Source: Streptomyces thinghirensis (lineage in GTDB: Bacteria > Actinomycetota > Actinomycetia > Streptomycetales > Streptomycetaceae). From it: a stretch of 64,000 nt of DNA. The translations under genes and the position numbers were made by a program. The DNA lies in NCBI GenBank assembly GCA_021502835.1, contig JAKFGP010000013.1, forward strand, positions 124,001 through 188,000, read 5' to 3'. Positions within the stretch are counted from its first letter, which is position 1. Each line of letters opens with the position of its first letter. The notes below the pieces were generated by a model. The model saw only the letters and a program-made list of their open reading frames with translations. It searched no databases and had not been told where the DNA came from. Shown in pieces: positions 22,369-34,468 of the stretch.

Positions 22369-23868
22369 GTGCCCCTTATATCCTGAGGCCGCGGGTGGAT
22401 CCACCGCTCGCCTCACTGCTGGGGGCCGCACCATTCCTGCACTCGCTCGTCGACGCGCTCGGCTCTCCGCTCAACGTGCTGCTCCCCGAGTCGGTCGCCG
22501 CGAACGCCGAGCGCTTCCGGGCCGTCTACCGTCGCCACCGTCTGGCCGGGCGCGTCTACTTCGCGCACAAGGCGAACCGGTCCAGCGCCCTGGTGCGGAG
22601 ACTGGCCGCCGAGGCACCGGCCGCCGTCGGCGTCGACGTCGCCCTCGCTGGACGAACTGCGGCACGCCCATGAGCTGCGGCTTCACCGGGGGACCGTGTC
22701 ATGGCCACCGGTCCCAAGGACAGGGAGTTCCTCTGGCTGGCGGCCCGCGTGGGCGCGACGGTCAACCTGGACTCGATCCGCGAGCTGGAACAACTCGCCG
22801 ACCTGGTACGGAAGTACGGCCTCCCGCGGGTCGACGTCCTGGCGCGCCTGTCCGGGTTCGAGTCGGCCGCCGACCACGGGGAGCGGGCACCCGGATGCTG
22901 TCGCGTCGCAGCCGCTTCGGCACCGCCGCGGGGACGTGGAGGAGCTTCTGGCAGCCGTGGAACGGCACGCGGACGCCGTGGAACTGACGGGCCTCGCCTA
23001 TCACTTGGACACCACGGCCTGGAGGAGAAGGGCCGGGCCCTGGAGCAGTGCGTGCTGCTCATGGACCGGTGCCGGGCCCGGGGCCTGGCACCGCGCGCCG
23101 TCGACATCGGCGGCGGATTCGGTGTCGGCTACGTCGCCGACGCCGAGGAGTGGGAACGCTGGACGACCGCGCTCAGCGAGGCGGTCCTCGGTGGCCGCCC
23201 GCCCCTGACCTGGCGCGGTCACGGCTACGGGCTGCGCAACGAGGGCGGCACGGTGCGCGGGTCCGTCGCGCTGTACCCTGGCCACCGCCCCGCCGCCGGC
23301 CCCGGCTACCTCGACGAACTCCTCTCGCTCCCCGCGCCGGTGCTTTCGGCCGGGGACCCGGCACTCTGTTCGCTGGAGCATCTCCACGACCTCCACATCG
23401 AACCCGGCCGTTCCCCTGGTCGACCAGTGCGGGCTGTCGCTGGCCCGCGTGCTGGACGTGCGCCGCACCGGGGAGGACTCGGCGCCCTACCTGGTGCGCC
23501 TCGGCATGAACGCCGGGGACGTGAGCCTGGAGGAGCACGGAGTCCTCGTGGACCCCGTATTGCTGCGCCGCGCGGCGAACCGGAGAAGGACGACGAGGGG
23601 CCGGTCGGCGTCCACCTCGTCGGCAACCTCTGCCTGGAGGCCGATCTGATCACCCGCCGCCTGGTGTTCCTGCCCAGGCTGCCGCGCGCCGGTGACCTGC
23701 TGGCCTTCGTCAACACCGCCGGGTACGCGATGGACTTCCACGCCCACCACGCGCAACGGCAGCCCCTCGCGCGGACGGTGGCGGTGGAGAAGGAGGGTGA
23801 CTTCTGGCGCTGGTGCCTGGACGAGGACTACTGGCCGATCACACACCCGGGGGGAACGCCCCGCATGA
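22369..23868 (+). CDS. Y4yA-family PLP-dependent enzyme (fold type III decarboxylase-like)
   Basis: Resembles the Y4yA family, related to ornithine/diaminopimelate decarboxylases. The N-terminal barrel has LGSPLNVLLPESVAANAERF and VYFAHKANRSSALVRRLAAE, in which Lys of AHKAN is the PLP lysine. Then come VDVASLDELRHA (corrected), ITGLAYHLDTT-like ELTGLAYHLD, APRAVDIGGGFGVGY with the phosphate-binding Gly run, and late NLCLEADLITRRLVFLPRLP with GYAMDFHAHHA. About 500 codons, normal for the family. The start is approximate, near the GTG at 22369 after a GGGGAGGGG ribosome site. As written it reads without stop into the next gene. Removing one G from the six-G run at 23849-23854 gives a TGA overlapping the next ATG (23865-23868). 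First gene of a four-gene sulfur-related run. Confidence 0.85.
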
Positions 23869-25195
23869 GGTACGACAGCATCACGGAGGCCATCGGCAAC
23901 ACACCGCTGGTGCGCATCGACCCCGCCGTGCACGGGCTGCGCAACATCGACCTCTACGCGAAACTGGAGATGCTCAACCCGTTCGGCTCCGTCAAGGACC
24001 GGCCCGCCTGGCACATGGCGCGCCCCCCACCTGGAGGACGCGGCCGAGGGGGGGGGACGGTCGTTGAACTCTCCAGCGGAACACGGCCAAGGCGCTCTCC
24101 CTGCTGGCGGGCATGCACGGAATGCGGTTCAAGAGCGTCACCAACCGGATGCGCGTGCCGGAGATCAAGGAGCTGCTCCTGCTCCTGGGCGCCGAGATCG
24201 AGGAGCTGCCGGGGCGCAGCGAGTGCCTCGACCCGACCGACACGGACGATCCGCTGACCCACTTCCACCGGACCCTCTCGGAGCCGGGAAGCACGTACCT
24301 GCACACCGACCAGTACTTCAACCCGCGCAACGTCGAAGGCGCACGCGGAGGGCACCGGGCCGGAGATAGTCAAGGACCTGGACGGGCGGGCGCCGGACTG
24401 GTTCGTGGCCTGCGTGGGCACGGCCGGTTCGTCGACCGGTGTCGCCAGGTGCTGCGCGAGCACGACCCGGAGGTGCGGGTACTCGGCCTGGTCGCCCACA
24501 AGTCGGACTTCATCCCCGGCATCCGCACCATCGACGAGGTCCATCAGGTCGGCCTGTTCGATCCGGCGACGTACGACACGATCGAGTCCGTCACCTCGGG
24601 CGAGGCCATCGACGGGATGCTCACCCTCATCCGCCGCGCGGACTGCTGACGGGACCGACCGGGGGCGCCGCCTATCCAGGCGCGGTGCGGCATCTGGGTG
24701 ACGCCGACGCCGCGTTGGAGGGGTCGGGGCGCCGGGAGACCGCCGTGTTCATCGTGTGCGACCGGGCGGAGAGCTACCTGAGTTGCGTGCGCGCACGCCG
24801 CCCCGAGCTGCTGGGCAGGGCGAGCCGCGGGCCACCCCGCGACGCTCACCGAGGAAGAGGTGCGGGCAGGCGGCCGGTCCGCGACCGTGGGACGAGGCCC
24901 GCCGCCGGCTCACGGCGGGCGACCCCCGGCCGCTCGGTCGTCGACCTGCGCAGCCCCACGCCTACGCCGCCCCGCACATCGAGGGCTCGGTCAACATCGT
25001 CGACGAGCTGTTCGAGGAACTCGTCCGCGGTGGGCTCCCCTTCGCCAGGCGGACACCGGTACTGCTGGCCTGTCCCGTCGGCGAGGTCACTGCGCTACGC
25101 CGCCCTGCTGACCCGCATGGGCCACCCCGACGCGAAGCCTGGCCGGCGGAATCGTCGCCTGGCGGGACGCGGGCGCCCCGCTGGTGCGCGAATGA
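23865..25195 (+). CDS. Cysteine synthase-like PLP enzyme fused to a rhodanese domain
   Basis: MRYDSITEAIGNTPLVRIDP opens a fold type II cysteine synthase-like domain. NPFGSVKDR holds the PLP lysine near residue 45; VELSSGNTAKAL and VACVGTAGSSTGVAR match the substrate and phosphate loops. About residues 1-310 form this domain. After a linker (ELLGRA, LTEEEVRA) comes a rhodanese domain of about 110 residues: RPLVVDLRSPHAYAAPHIEG, then VLLACPVGEV with the candidate persulfide Cys, and GGIVAWRDAGAPLVRE. The fusion suggests sulfur delivery by rhodanese to, or from, the beta-replacement site. About 443 codons. ATGA links lie at both ends (23865-23868 and 25192-25195). Resembles Y4xP, the neighbour of Y4yA in rhizobia. 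Frameshifts present. Confidence 0.83.
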
Positions 25196-26383
25196 GCGCG
25201 GCACCTGGCAGCGGGAACTGAGGGAGCAGTTCCCCATCGTCACCGCACATCCGAGTCGGCCTACCTCGACAGCGCGGCGACGTCCCAGAAGCCGCGCGCC
25301 GTGCTGGAGGCCGTCCAGACCTACCTCACGACGTCGAACGCCAACGCGGGCCGCGGCACCTACCCCTGGGCCAACCGCACCACGGAGCTGGTGGAAGGCA
25401 CCAGGGACCGGGTCAAGGAGTTCCTCGGCGATCCCCGAACCGGACCACTCCACCGTGCACTTCACCAGTGGCACCACCGAGGGCCTGCGCACCGTCGCCC
25501 GTGACTGGCTTCGTGCCGTACCTCGACGACGGCGACGAGATCCTCGTGCCGTTCGCCGACCACCGGGCCAACCTGGACCCGTGGGTCGAAGCGCAGCGGC
25601 TGCTGGCCGCCCGCGGCATCCGCGTGCACCTGCGCGCCCCTGCCGTACCAGGCGGTCTCGGGCGACTACGACCACCGTGTCCTCGGCGACCTCGTCGGTC
25701 CGCGGACCCGCTTCGTGGCCGCCACGCACGTCCATCACGTCTACGGCGGTGACATGAACGTGCACCGCATCCGCGCGGCGGTCGGCCCGGACGTGCCGAT
25801 CTGCCTGGACGCGGCCCAGAGCGTCGGCCATCTGCCCGTCGACCTGGCCGATCCCGCGCTCGACGTCGACTTCGTGGTCTTCTCGGGGGCACAAGGCGAT
25901 GGCCCTGCCGGGTTCGGGAGCGGTCTGGGCGCGCAACGCGCGGGGCCCGCCTTCCGGCCGGCCGGCTGGCAGGGCACGCCCAACACGGTGGGCATCGTGT
26001 CGCTGAGGGCCGCGCTCGACTGGCTCGACCTGGCCGGTCCCGACCGGATCGCAGGCTGGACGGCCGGCCTCACGACCCGGCTGACCGACCGGCTCAGACA
26101 CCTCGACCCGTACGAGATCCTCGGCTGTCCCACCAGTCTCGCCGCCGACTCCGCGCTCCCCGCGCCTAGCGCCGCCACGGCACCGTCACCTTCCGGCACC
26201 AGGACATCCCGTCCGACGACCTCGGGTTCATCCTCTACAGCCACGGCTTCATGGTGCGGGCCGACAGCCTCTGCCAGGCCGGCGCGGGCGAGAAGGACGG
26301 GTCGGTGCGGGGTGAGCCCGCACATCTACAACACCGTGGAGGAAATCGACCGTCTGCTCACCGTACTGGCGTCATTGGCGTGA
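25192..26383 (+). CDS. Class V aminotransferase, cysteine desulfurase (SufS/CsdA)-like
   Basis: ELREQFPIVTAHP and YLDSAATSQKPRAVLEAVQT (corrected) are the standard SufS-like start. Later come HFTSGTTEGLRTVARDWL, PFADHRANLDPW, VPICLDAAQSVGHLPVDLAD with the PLP-binding Asp, and FSGHKAMALPGSG with the PLP lysine, the last seen only after removing one G from a five-G run near 25885. Towards the end GFMVRADSLCQAGAGEKDGS places a Cys where SufS has its catalytic Cys, so desulfurase chemistry is possible. About 395 codons. The ATG at 25192 overlaps the previous stop by four bases. The usual SNVLG loop is replaced by HVYGGDMNV. An isopenicillin-epimerase-like or lyase role is the alternative. Confidence 0.82.
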
Positions 26384-26403
26384 AGGACGAGCGATATGGC
26401 AAG

Positions 26404-26418
26404 TGATAACCGTTTCCA
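26404..26418. promoter_or_regulatory. Zur-box-like 15-bp element (weak candidate)
   Basis: TGATAACCGTTTCCA is an imperfect palindrome (five of seven arm pairs match) with the TG-N11-CA frame of actinobacterial Zur boxes. It lies 20 bp after the desulfurase-like gene and 57 bp before the methyltransferase start. No zinc-uptake gene is nearby, so zinc control is only a possibility. Confidence 0.25.
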
Positions 26419-26475
26419 CCTGTAGATTCGATCGCGTCCACTACGGGTGAGGAACGGGAGAGGTGGCGCGACCAG

Positions 26476-27242
26476 ATGGGCATCAGCATGGCGGTGGCCA
26501 GGACGTGGGTGGAGCGCTGGGAGCGACAGCAGCAGCGCTACGCCGTGGACCGCGAGGAGCGGTTCACGGTGATCACGGATGTCGTCGAGTACGTCACGGC
26601 CGGCCGTCCCCGGCCGCTCCTGCTCGACCTCGGCTGCGGCCCGGGCTCCCTGGCCGCCAGACTCGTCGACCGGCTGCCGGACGCGGAGATCGTCGCCGCC
26701 GACATGGGACCCCCTTGCTGGAACTGGGACGGACCCACCACGCGAACGCCGCCCGCTACGTCGACACCGTGATCGGCGCCGACGGCTGGACCGACGCCCT
26801 CGGGCTGGAGCGCCGCCCCTGGATGCCGCCGTCTCCACGACGGCCCTGCACTACCTCCCCGAGCCGGTACTGCTGGACACGTACCGCCGTCTCGCCGCGC
26901 TGCTGCGCCCCGGTGGTGTCCTCGTCAACGGCGACCACTTCCCGCCCGGCGAGGCACTGTGCTCGGACATCACCGGCCACGTGGCCGCCGCCGCGCCGAG
27001 CGGACGGGCGGCCCGCCCACGAGGACTGGCAGGAGTGGTGGACCGCGGCGGCCCGAGACCCCGAGCCGGCCGACCTGCTCGCCGAGCGCGCCCAGCGCCA
27101 CGCGGCCCACGGGGGAGCGGAGCCGGGGAGGATCCGCGGTGGACCGCCACCCGAGTTGCTGCGCCGGGCGGGTTTCCGCCACGTCGCGCCGGTCCGGCAG
27201 TTCGGCGACAGTGCCGTCCTGGTGGCGGTCAAGGGCGACTGA
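26476..27242 (+). CDS. Class I SAM-dependent methyltransferase
   Basis: MGISMAVARTWVERWERQQQ precedes the SAM-binding motif I LLLDLGCGPGSLAARL at residues about 53-68. Motif II follows as AEIVAADMDPLLLELGR (corrected), then AAVSTTALHYLPEPVLLDTY, RLAALLRPGGVLVNGDHFPP and a C-terminal RRAGFRHVAPVRQFGDSAVL. About 255 codons, normal for a methyltransferase_12/25 type. It follows the class V enzyme by 92 bp with its own possible ribosome site (GGAACGGGAGAGG region at 26453-26465), and is probably the last step of the sulfur-amino-acid run. O-, N- or S-methylation cannot be told. Frameshifts near 26710, 26815, 27000 and 27120. Confidence 0.82.
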
Positions 27243-27254
27243 ACCCCAGCCGGT

Positions 27255-27799
27255 TTACAGGGCGAGGCTCATCAGGATCTCGTCACGGTCGTCACCGGGC
27301 GCCACGCGCAGCGCACTCGGCCATCGGCCGACCTCGGTCCAGCCCGCCCTGCCGGTAGAAGCCCCGAGCCCCAGACCGGCCCGTGCGGTGAGTCGCAGCC
27401 GTTCCATGCCCATCTCGTCGCGGGCGATCTCCGGGAGACGGCGCATCAGCGCGGCACCGACGGCCATGCCGCGGAAACGGACGTGCGTCTGGAGGTGGTT
27501 CACCGTTCCGCAGTGCGCGACAAGAGGGGTGCGGCTCGCGGCGCAGGAGTACCCAGCCCGCGAGTGCGCCGTCGACGGTGGCGAGGAGGATCCGGCCGCG
27601 CTGCGGAGCGAGCCCCCGGACGATCTCGTCCAGCGCGGGCTCGACCTCCGGCGAGGGCACCGGCGGCAGTGGACAGCCCATGGGGATGACCGCGCCCCCG
27701 GCGTTGATGACCGCCGTCCAGCAGTCCCGCAGATCCCGACGGAGGGCCGGGGGTGGCATCCTGCGCCCGGACGATCTGCGCGAACACGGGGGCGCGCAC
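27255..27799 (-). CDS. GNAT-family N-acetyltransferase
   Basis: Acetyl-CoA-dependent acetyltransferase fold. Corrected reading gives APVFAQIVRAQDA, LRDCWTAVINAGGAVIPMGC, GRILLATVDGALAGWVLLRR, then CGTVNHLQTHVRFRGMAVGA. The R-F-R-G-M-A-V-G-A-A stretch is the acetyl-CoA-binding A motif (usually Q/RxxGxG/A). LRLTARAGLGLEGFYRQGGW and EILMSLAL complete it. About 180 codons. GTG at 27799 is the likely start. It converges on the methyltransferase with only 12 bp between stops, so it is a separate unit. The substrate is unknown; resembles aminoglycoside- or phosphinothricin-type acetyltransferases only loosely. Confidence 0.75.
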
Positions 27800-28016
27800 T
27801 GTCTCGTGAGCTGTTACGTCCGCCAGTTTGCCAGGCCGCCCCGCCGCCGCCGAAGACCATGGAACGTCCGAGCACACGTGCACGCTGCTGGCGGTGAGGT
27901 GTCGGCCTCGCGGTGACCCGCCGGGCCCGCGCCCGTGCGATCCCGTCCGCATGCTGCCGTTGCGCCCGTCTTGCGCCCCTGTCCCGCTCCCTGCCTTCCC
28001 CCGCACGCTCGCGTCC

Positions 28017-28497
28017 ATGGGGGATACACACGAACCGAGCCTCTTCCCGGTACCCGGCCCCGACAGTCACCGGCAGCCGCCCGTCGATGCCCCACGGCCC
28101 TGGGAGAGCGTCGACCGGGGGCAGGCCGCCCGCGACGGCGCCACCGGGCCCGAACCGCCGGCCCGGCCGATCTGCGTCCGCACTGTGGCCTGGTCGGCGA
28201 ACGCCGTCCCACCTACACCGGCCGGCACGTCCTGCTCGAGCCTCTGCCCGCCGTCCCCCGCACCTCGTCCCCGGCGGCCACCGCTGGCACATCGACTCCG
28301 GCGGGCAGGCCTGGAACAGCGGTCTGAATGAGCCTCCGCCCGGTACCGTGCCACGTCCCCCACCAACTCGCGTGCCCGGGCCTCACCCTGGACGAGATCA
28401 AGCCGTGGCGGTGGCTGGAGGCGGTGCGCGAGGAGAACGCCCGCCGGGCCCGGCGGCAGGCGGACGAGGACGGCCTCCCGGGGCGCTGCCCGACTAG
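28017..28497 (+). CDS. Hypothetical protein
   Basis: From the ATG at 28017, MGDTHEPSLFPVPGPDSHRQ opens a Pro-rich N-terminus. The 3' part has clear GC3 coding character: CHVPHQLACPGLTLDEIKPW, then RWLEAVREENARRARRQADE, ending ALPD before the TAG at 28495-28497. The middle (RWHIDSGGQAWNSGLNE in another frame) is less certain. About 160 codons. No domain is recognised. The C-terminal Lys/Arg/Glu-rich helix is probably amphipathic. At least two frame changes are needed to join the parts. Confidence 0.45.
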
Positions 28498-28854
28498 CGG
28501 GCTGACAGGAGGCGATCGTCACCGGCGGCGTCGCCCTCCCCGGCCACCGGGACACGCCGCCCACCCGTCGGCCCGCGCCGACCACGAGGGCGCCCGCCTG
28601 ACGGCTCGGCTCGGCCGGCCCGCCTGCGGCGACGCGACCTCCTATCTCCGGATCGCCCCCGTCGGCCTCCGGAGGATAACGAGCCTCCCCATCCACGCCC
28701 CAGCTAGCCCAACCAGGTCACATCCCCGCCCAACCCCTCCTCGGCCGGTGCGTCCACATGACCGGCGCGCGGCCACTCGGACGATGTTGGTGCCTGGTGT
28801 GCCGCGCCGGAGGGCTGCGTCGGCACCGGACAGGTACGAGTGAGGGAGCCTGCG
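28498..28854. other. 357-bp gap without a convincing gene
   Basis: Short open frames exist on both strands but none has family resemblance or consistent GC3. It should contain the promoter for the aldehyde dehydrogenase run; a GAGGGAG ribosome site lies just before the start at 28855. No clear inverted repeat was seen. Confidence 0.5.
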
Positions 28855-30321
<1,467 letters not shown>

Positions 30322-30350
30322 GCGGGCAGGGCGAGAGAGAAGGCGACGCC

Positions 30351-31910
30351 ATGGACGACGAGACGACGACCTACGACTACGTGATCATCGGCGGCGGGAC
30401 GGCCGGCTGCGTACTGGCCGCCCGGCTGAGCGAGGACCCGGCCTGCCGCGTGTGCGTGGTGGAGGGCGGACCCAGCGATGTCGGCGACGAACGGATCCTG
30501 CGGCTCCGAAACTGGATCAACCTGCTCGGCTCCGAGTTCGACTACGGCTACACCACCGAGGAACAGCCCGCGGCAACTCGCACCATCCTGCACTCCCGCG
30601 CCCGCGTCCTCGGCGGCTGCTCCTCGCACAACACGCTGATCAGCTTTTCTTACGTTCCCGCAGGACCTGGCCCGGAGTGGGCGGAGCGCGGCTGCACCGG
30701 CTGGGAGCCGGAGACGATCCTGCCGTACCGGACACGGCTGCAGAACACGATCGTGCCCGTCGGCGCCGCCGACCGGAACGCGATCGCCCAGGAGCTTCGT
30801 CACGGCGGCGACCACCCGGCTCGGTGTGCCGGTCGTCGAGGACTTCAACGCCCGCCCTTCACCGACGGCGCCGGCTTCTTCTCCGTCGCCTACGACCCGG
30901 AGACCAACACCCGCTCGTCCGCCTCCGTCGCCTACCTGCACCCCGTACTGGACCGCCCGAACCTGACGCTGCGCCTGGAGACCTGGGCATACCAGGCTGA
31001 CGCCAGACAGCCGGGGGCCGTTCCACCCGCGTCCAGGTCCGCAGCCCCGACGGCTCCTCTCGACACTGGAGGCGGACGCCGAGGTGCTGCTGTGCGCCGG
31101 AGCGATCGACACGCCCCGCCTGCTCATGCTCTCCGGCATCGGCCCGGCCGACCGACTGCGGGACCTGGGCATCGAGGTCCGCGCCGACCTGCCGGGGGTG
31201 GGCGAGAACCTGCTGGACCATCCCGAGTCGGTGATGGTGTGGGAGACCCGTGAACCACTGCCGCCCAACTCGGCCATGGACTCCGACGCCGGGCTATTCC
31301 TGCGCCGCGACCCGGCGGGGAGGCGCGCCCGGACCTGATGTTCCACTTACCAGGTGCCGTTCACCACCAACACCGAACGGCTGGGCTACCCCGTCCCCGA
31401 ACACGGCGTCTGCATGACCCCGAACGTGCCACGCGCCCGGTCCGTCGGCCGCATGTGGCTGCGCAGCGCCGACCCGGACGTCAAACCGGCCCTGGACTTC
31501 CGCTACTTACCGACCCGGACGGGCACGACGAGCGCACCATCGTCGAAGGCCTGCGGATCGCCCGCGAGGTGGCGTCCGCCGCCCGTTCAGCGACTGGCTG
31601 CTGCGCGGGGTGGCGCCGGGTCCGGACGTTCGCTCGGACGCCGAGCTGTCCAGTACGGACGCCGCGCCGCGCACACCGTCTACCACCCGGCCCGGGACCT
31701 GCCGGATGGGCGCCGAGGACGATCCCATGGCGGTGCTCGATCCCCAGCTGCGGCTGCGTGGCCACGACGGGCTGCGGATCGTGGACGCGTCCAAATCTTC
31801 CCCACCATGCCGACCGTCAACCCGATGGTCACCGTACTACTCGCCGCGAACGCGCGGCGGACCTCATCACCGCCCGGCCGGCCCCACGGCCGCCAGCCGT
31901 GGAAGGGTAG
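30351..31910 (+). CDS. GMC-family FAD oxidoreductase (choline oxidase/dehydrogenase-like)
   Basis: An FAD-dependent alcohol oxidase or dehydrogenase. [20 protein letters not shown] at residues 7-26 is the dinucleotide-binding motif. [19 protein letters not shown] matches GMC signature 1, and [20 protein letters not shown] at residue about 250 matches signature 2. The C-terminal substrate domain includes FRYF-, [15 protein letters not shown] (frame-split) and [17 protein letters not shown] ends with the conserved His/Asn region. About 515 codons, as usual. It starts at the ATG at 30351, 29 bp after the likely aldehyde dehydrogenase stop, and ends six bases before the permease ATG. Together they would oxidise an imported amino alcohol to an acid. 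Confidence 0.9.
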
Positions 31911-31915
31911 GCCCG

Positions 31916-33379
31916 ATGACGATTCCCGGAACGCCGGGCGGCCCCTCGGACGCCGGCCACGGGCAGAAGGAATCGGGTTCCGCAAGGACATGGGACCGTG
32001 GGCGAACTTCGCCCTCAGCTGCATCGTACCTCTCCCCGGTGGTGAGCACCTACACGCTCTTCGGCGGCACTCGCCGACGGCGGACCACCGATGATCTGGG
32101 CCTTCGTCATGGCCGGGTGCGGGCAGTTCCTCGTCGCACTGGTCTTCGGCGAGATCGTCGCGCAGTACCCGATCGCGGGCGGGGTCTACCCGTGGGCCCG
32201 GCGGCTGTGGGGCAAGCGCTGGGCCTGGATGACCGGGTGGGTCTACATGTGGGCCCTGCTCGTCACCATCACCAGCGTCGCCTACGGTGCCGGGCCCTAC
32301 ATCGCCATCATGCTCGGCTTCCGCGCCACCGTGCCACCACCGTGCTGTGCACGATCGCGCTGATCGTCATCGCGGTGCTCATCAACTACGCCGGCACGAA
32401 GGCCCTTTCGTGGGCGGCGCTGATCGGCTTCGGCGCGGAACTGATCGGCGCCCTCGTCGTCGGCGTCATCCTGCTGGTCACGCATCGCTTCCACGGCCTG
32501 GGCGTCCTTTTCCGACGACTACGGGACCGCCGGTGGCGGCTCCTACCTGCCGGTCTTCCTCGGTGCGGCGATCATCGGCTTTTACCAGTACTACGGCTTC
32601 GAGGCCTGCGGGGACGTCGCCGAGGAGGTGGCCCACCCCGGCAAGGTGATTCCCAAGGCGATGCGACGCACCATCTACGTGGGCGGCGCGGCGGCGACGT
32701 TACACCTGTCTGACGCTGCTCCTGGCCGTCGTCGACTACCGGGCGGTGATCTCCGGCGAGGACCCCGACCCGGTCGTCAGGGTCCTCTTCGACGCCCTCG
32801 GCGAAACCCGGCGCACGGGTGGTGATGGCCGTCGTCGCTCATCTCCTTCCTCTCCTGCACCGTCGGTCTCCCAGGCCGCGGCGAGCCGGCTGATCTACTC
32901 CTACGCGCGCGACGAGATGATCATCGGCCACCGGCTGCTGCGGAAGTTCTCCCCGACCCGCGCGGTGCCCGAGTACGCGCTGCTGGTCGCCGCGGTCGTC
33001 CCGGCGCTGATCACCGTCGGCTCGCTGATCTCGACGGACGCCCTCACCAAGATCGTGTCCTTCGCGATCCTGGGCATCTACGCCGCGTTCCAGATGGTCG
33101 TCCTGGCCGCTCTGCGAGCCCGCGTCAAGGGCTGGAAGCCGAGCGGCGAGTACCGGCTGGGCCGGTGGGGCCTGCTGGTGAACGTCGGGGGCGCTCGCCT
33201 ACGGCATCTTCGCCATCGTGAACATCTCCTGGCCCCGGACCCCCGGCGTCCCCTGGTTTGACAACTGGATCGTGCTGCTCAGCGGGGGGGTGGTGGTGGC
33301 CGTGGGCCTGGTGTACATGTTCACCACGCACCACTACGGACGCAGCGACGCCCCTTCGGGGAGCGCTGTCCCCGACTAG
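31916..33379 (+). CDS. APC-family amino acid/amine permease
   Basis: An integral inner-membrane permease with about 12 helices. FRKDMGPWANFALSFAYLSP (corrected) is the conserved first helix region of APC carriers. Then come GQFLVALVFGEIVAQYPIAG, GVYPWARRLWGKRWAWMTGW, VLINYAGTKALSWAALIGFG, AIIGFYQYYGFEACGDVAEE with the helix 6 PGKVIPKAMRR context, and TKIVSFAILGIYAAFQMVVL. About 488 codons. The ATG at 31916 is six bases after the GMC stop, implying translational coupling. The predicted role is uptake of the amine or amino acid oxidised by the preceding two enzymes. Frameshifts near 32010, 32340, 32510, 32705 and 33190. Confidence 0.9.
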
Positions 33380-33454
33380 CGGAGCACGGCGCCCGCGACC
33401 TGATGGCGCGCGGGGTCCGCGACCGGCCCCCTCGCCTCGTCTCCGGGGCGTGCG

Positions 33455-34468
33455 TCAGGACGACTCGCGCACCACCAGCTCGGTCGGCAGGGTCATTTGC
33501 TGCCGGGACGCGCCGTGCTGCGTGATGTCGGTGAGGATCCGGGCCATGGTCCGGCCCAGTTCCTCCACCGGCTGACGGACCGTCGTCAGAGGTGGGTTGG
33601 TGTGGCGGGCGAGGACGGAATCCTCGAAGCCCACCACGGCGACATCACCGGGAACCCGCCGCTTCTGCCGACGGAGCTCGGCCAGGGCGCCGACCGCCAT
33701 GAGGTCGGAGGCGGCGAAGACGGCGTCCAGGTCCGGGACGCGTTCAAGAAGCTAAACGCATGGCATGTTCCCGCTCTCCTCCGTGAAGTCACCGGCCTCG
33801 ACGAGGAGTTCCCTCGCGGGCACTCCTGCCTCCCCGTGCGCGGCGCGCCAGCCCGCGAGCCGGCTGCGGCCGACGTCCATGTCCAGGGGGCCGGTGATCG
33901 TGGCGATCCGCCGCCTGCCGCTGTCCAGCAGGTGCCGGACCGCCGCGGTGGCCCCACCGACGTTGTCGGCGTTGACGTAGCTCAGCCGCTCGCCCGCGTC
34001 GCGGCGGCCGGCCAGTACGGTGGGCAGGTCCATCTCCTCCAGCATGCCCGGCAGCCGGTCCTCGGAGTGCACGGAGACCAGCAGGACGCCGTCCACGCGG
34101 CGGGTCGCCACCGACTCGGTCAGCTGGTCCCGCTCGGCCTGGTCGCGGACGAGCATCAGCTGCAACTGGGTCCGGCTCTCCGCGAGAGCGCCGCTGACGC
34201 CCCGGATCAGTGCGGCGAAGAACGGTTCCGAGCCGAGGCGGCTCTCCGACTCCGGGATCACCAGGGCCACGGCGTTGGTGCGGTTGGTCACCAGGCCGCG
34301 GGCGACCGAGTTGGGTACGTAGTTCAGCTCCTTGATCGCTGCGAGGACCCTGGCGCGTGCGTCGGCACTGACCAGTTCCGAGCCGTTGACGACACGCGAG
34401 ACCGTGGTGCGGCCCACGCCGGCGCGGGCGGCGACCGTTTTGATCGTGGGACGGCGGTTGCCGGTCAT
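33455..34468 (-). CDS. LacI-family repressor (CebR-like)
   Basis: PTIKTVAARAGVGRTTVSRV at residues 7-26 is the LacI helix-turn-helix, with NGSELVSADARARVLAAIKE as the hinge approach. The periplasmic-binding-like core follows: VALVIPESESRLGSEPFFAA, RRVDGVLLVSVHSEDRLPGM and later VFAASDLMAVGALAELR with DVAVVGFEDSVLARHTNPPL. About 338 codons. The start ATG at 34468 puts the HTH at the very N-terminus. It is divergent from the solute-binding/permease/GH1 genes, separated by a region with three 14-bp operators of the CebR type, and is the likely repressor. By analogy it would release DNA on binding a beta-glucoside such as cellobiose. Only one clear frame break, near 33755. Confidence 0.9.
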
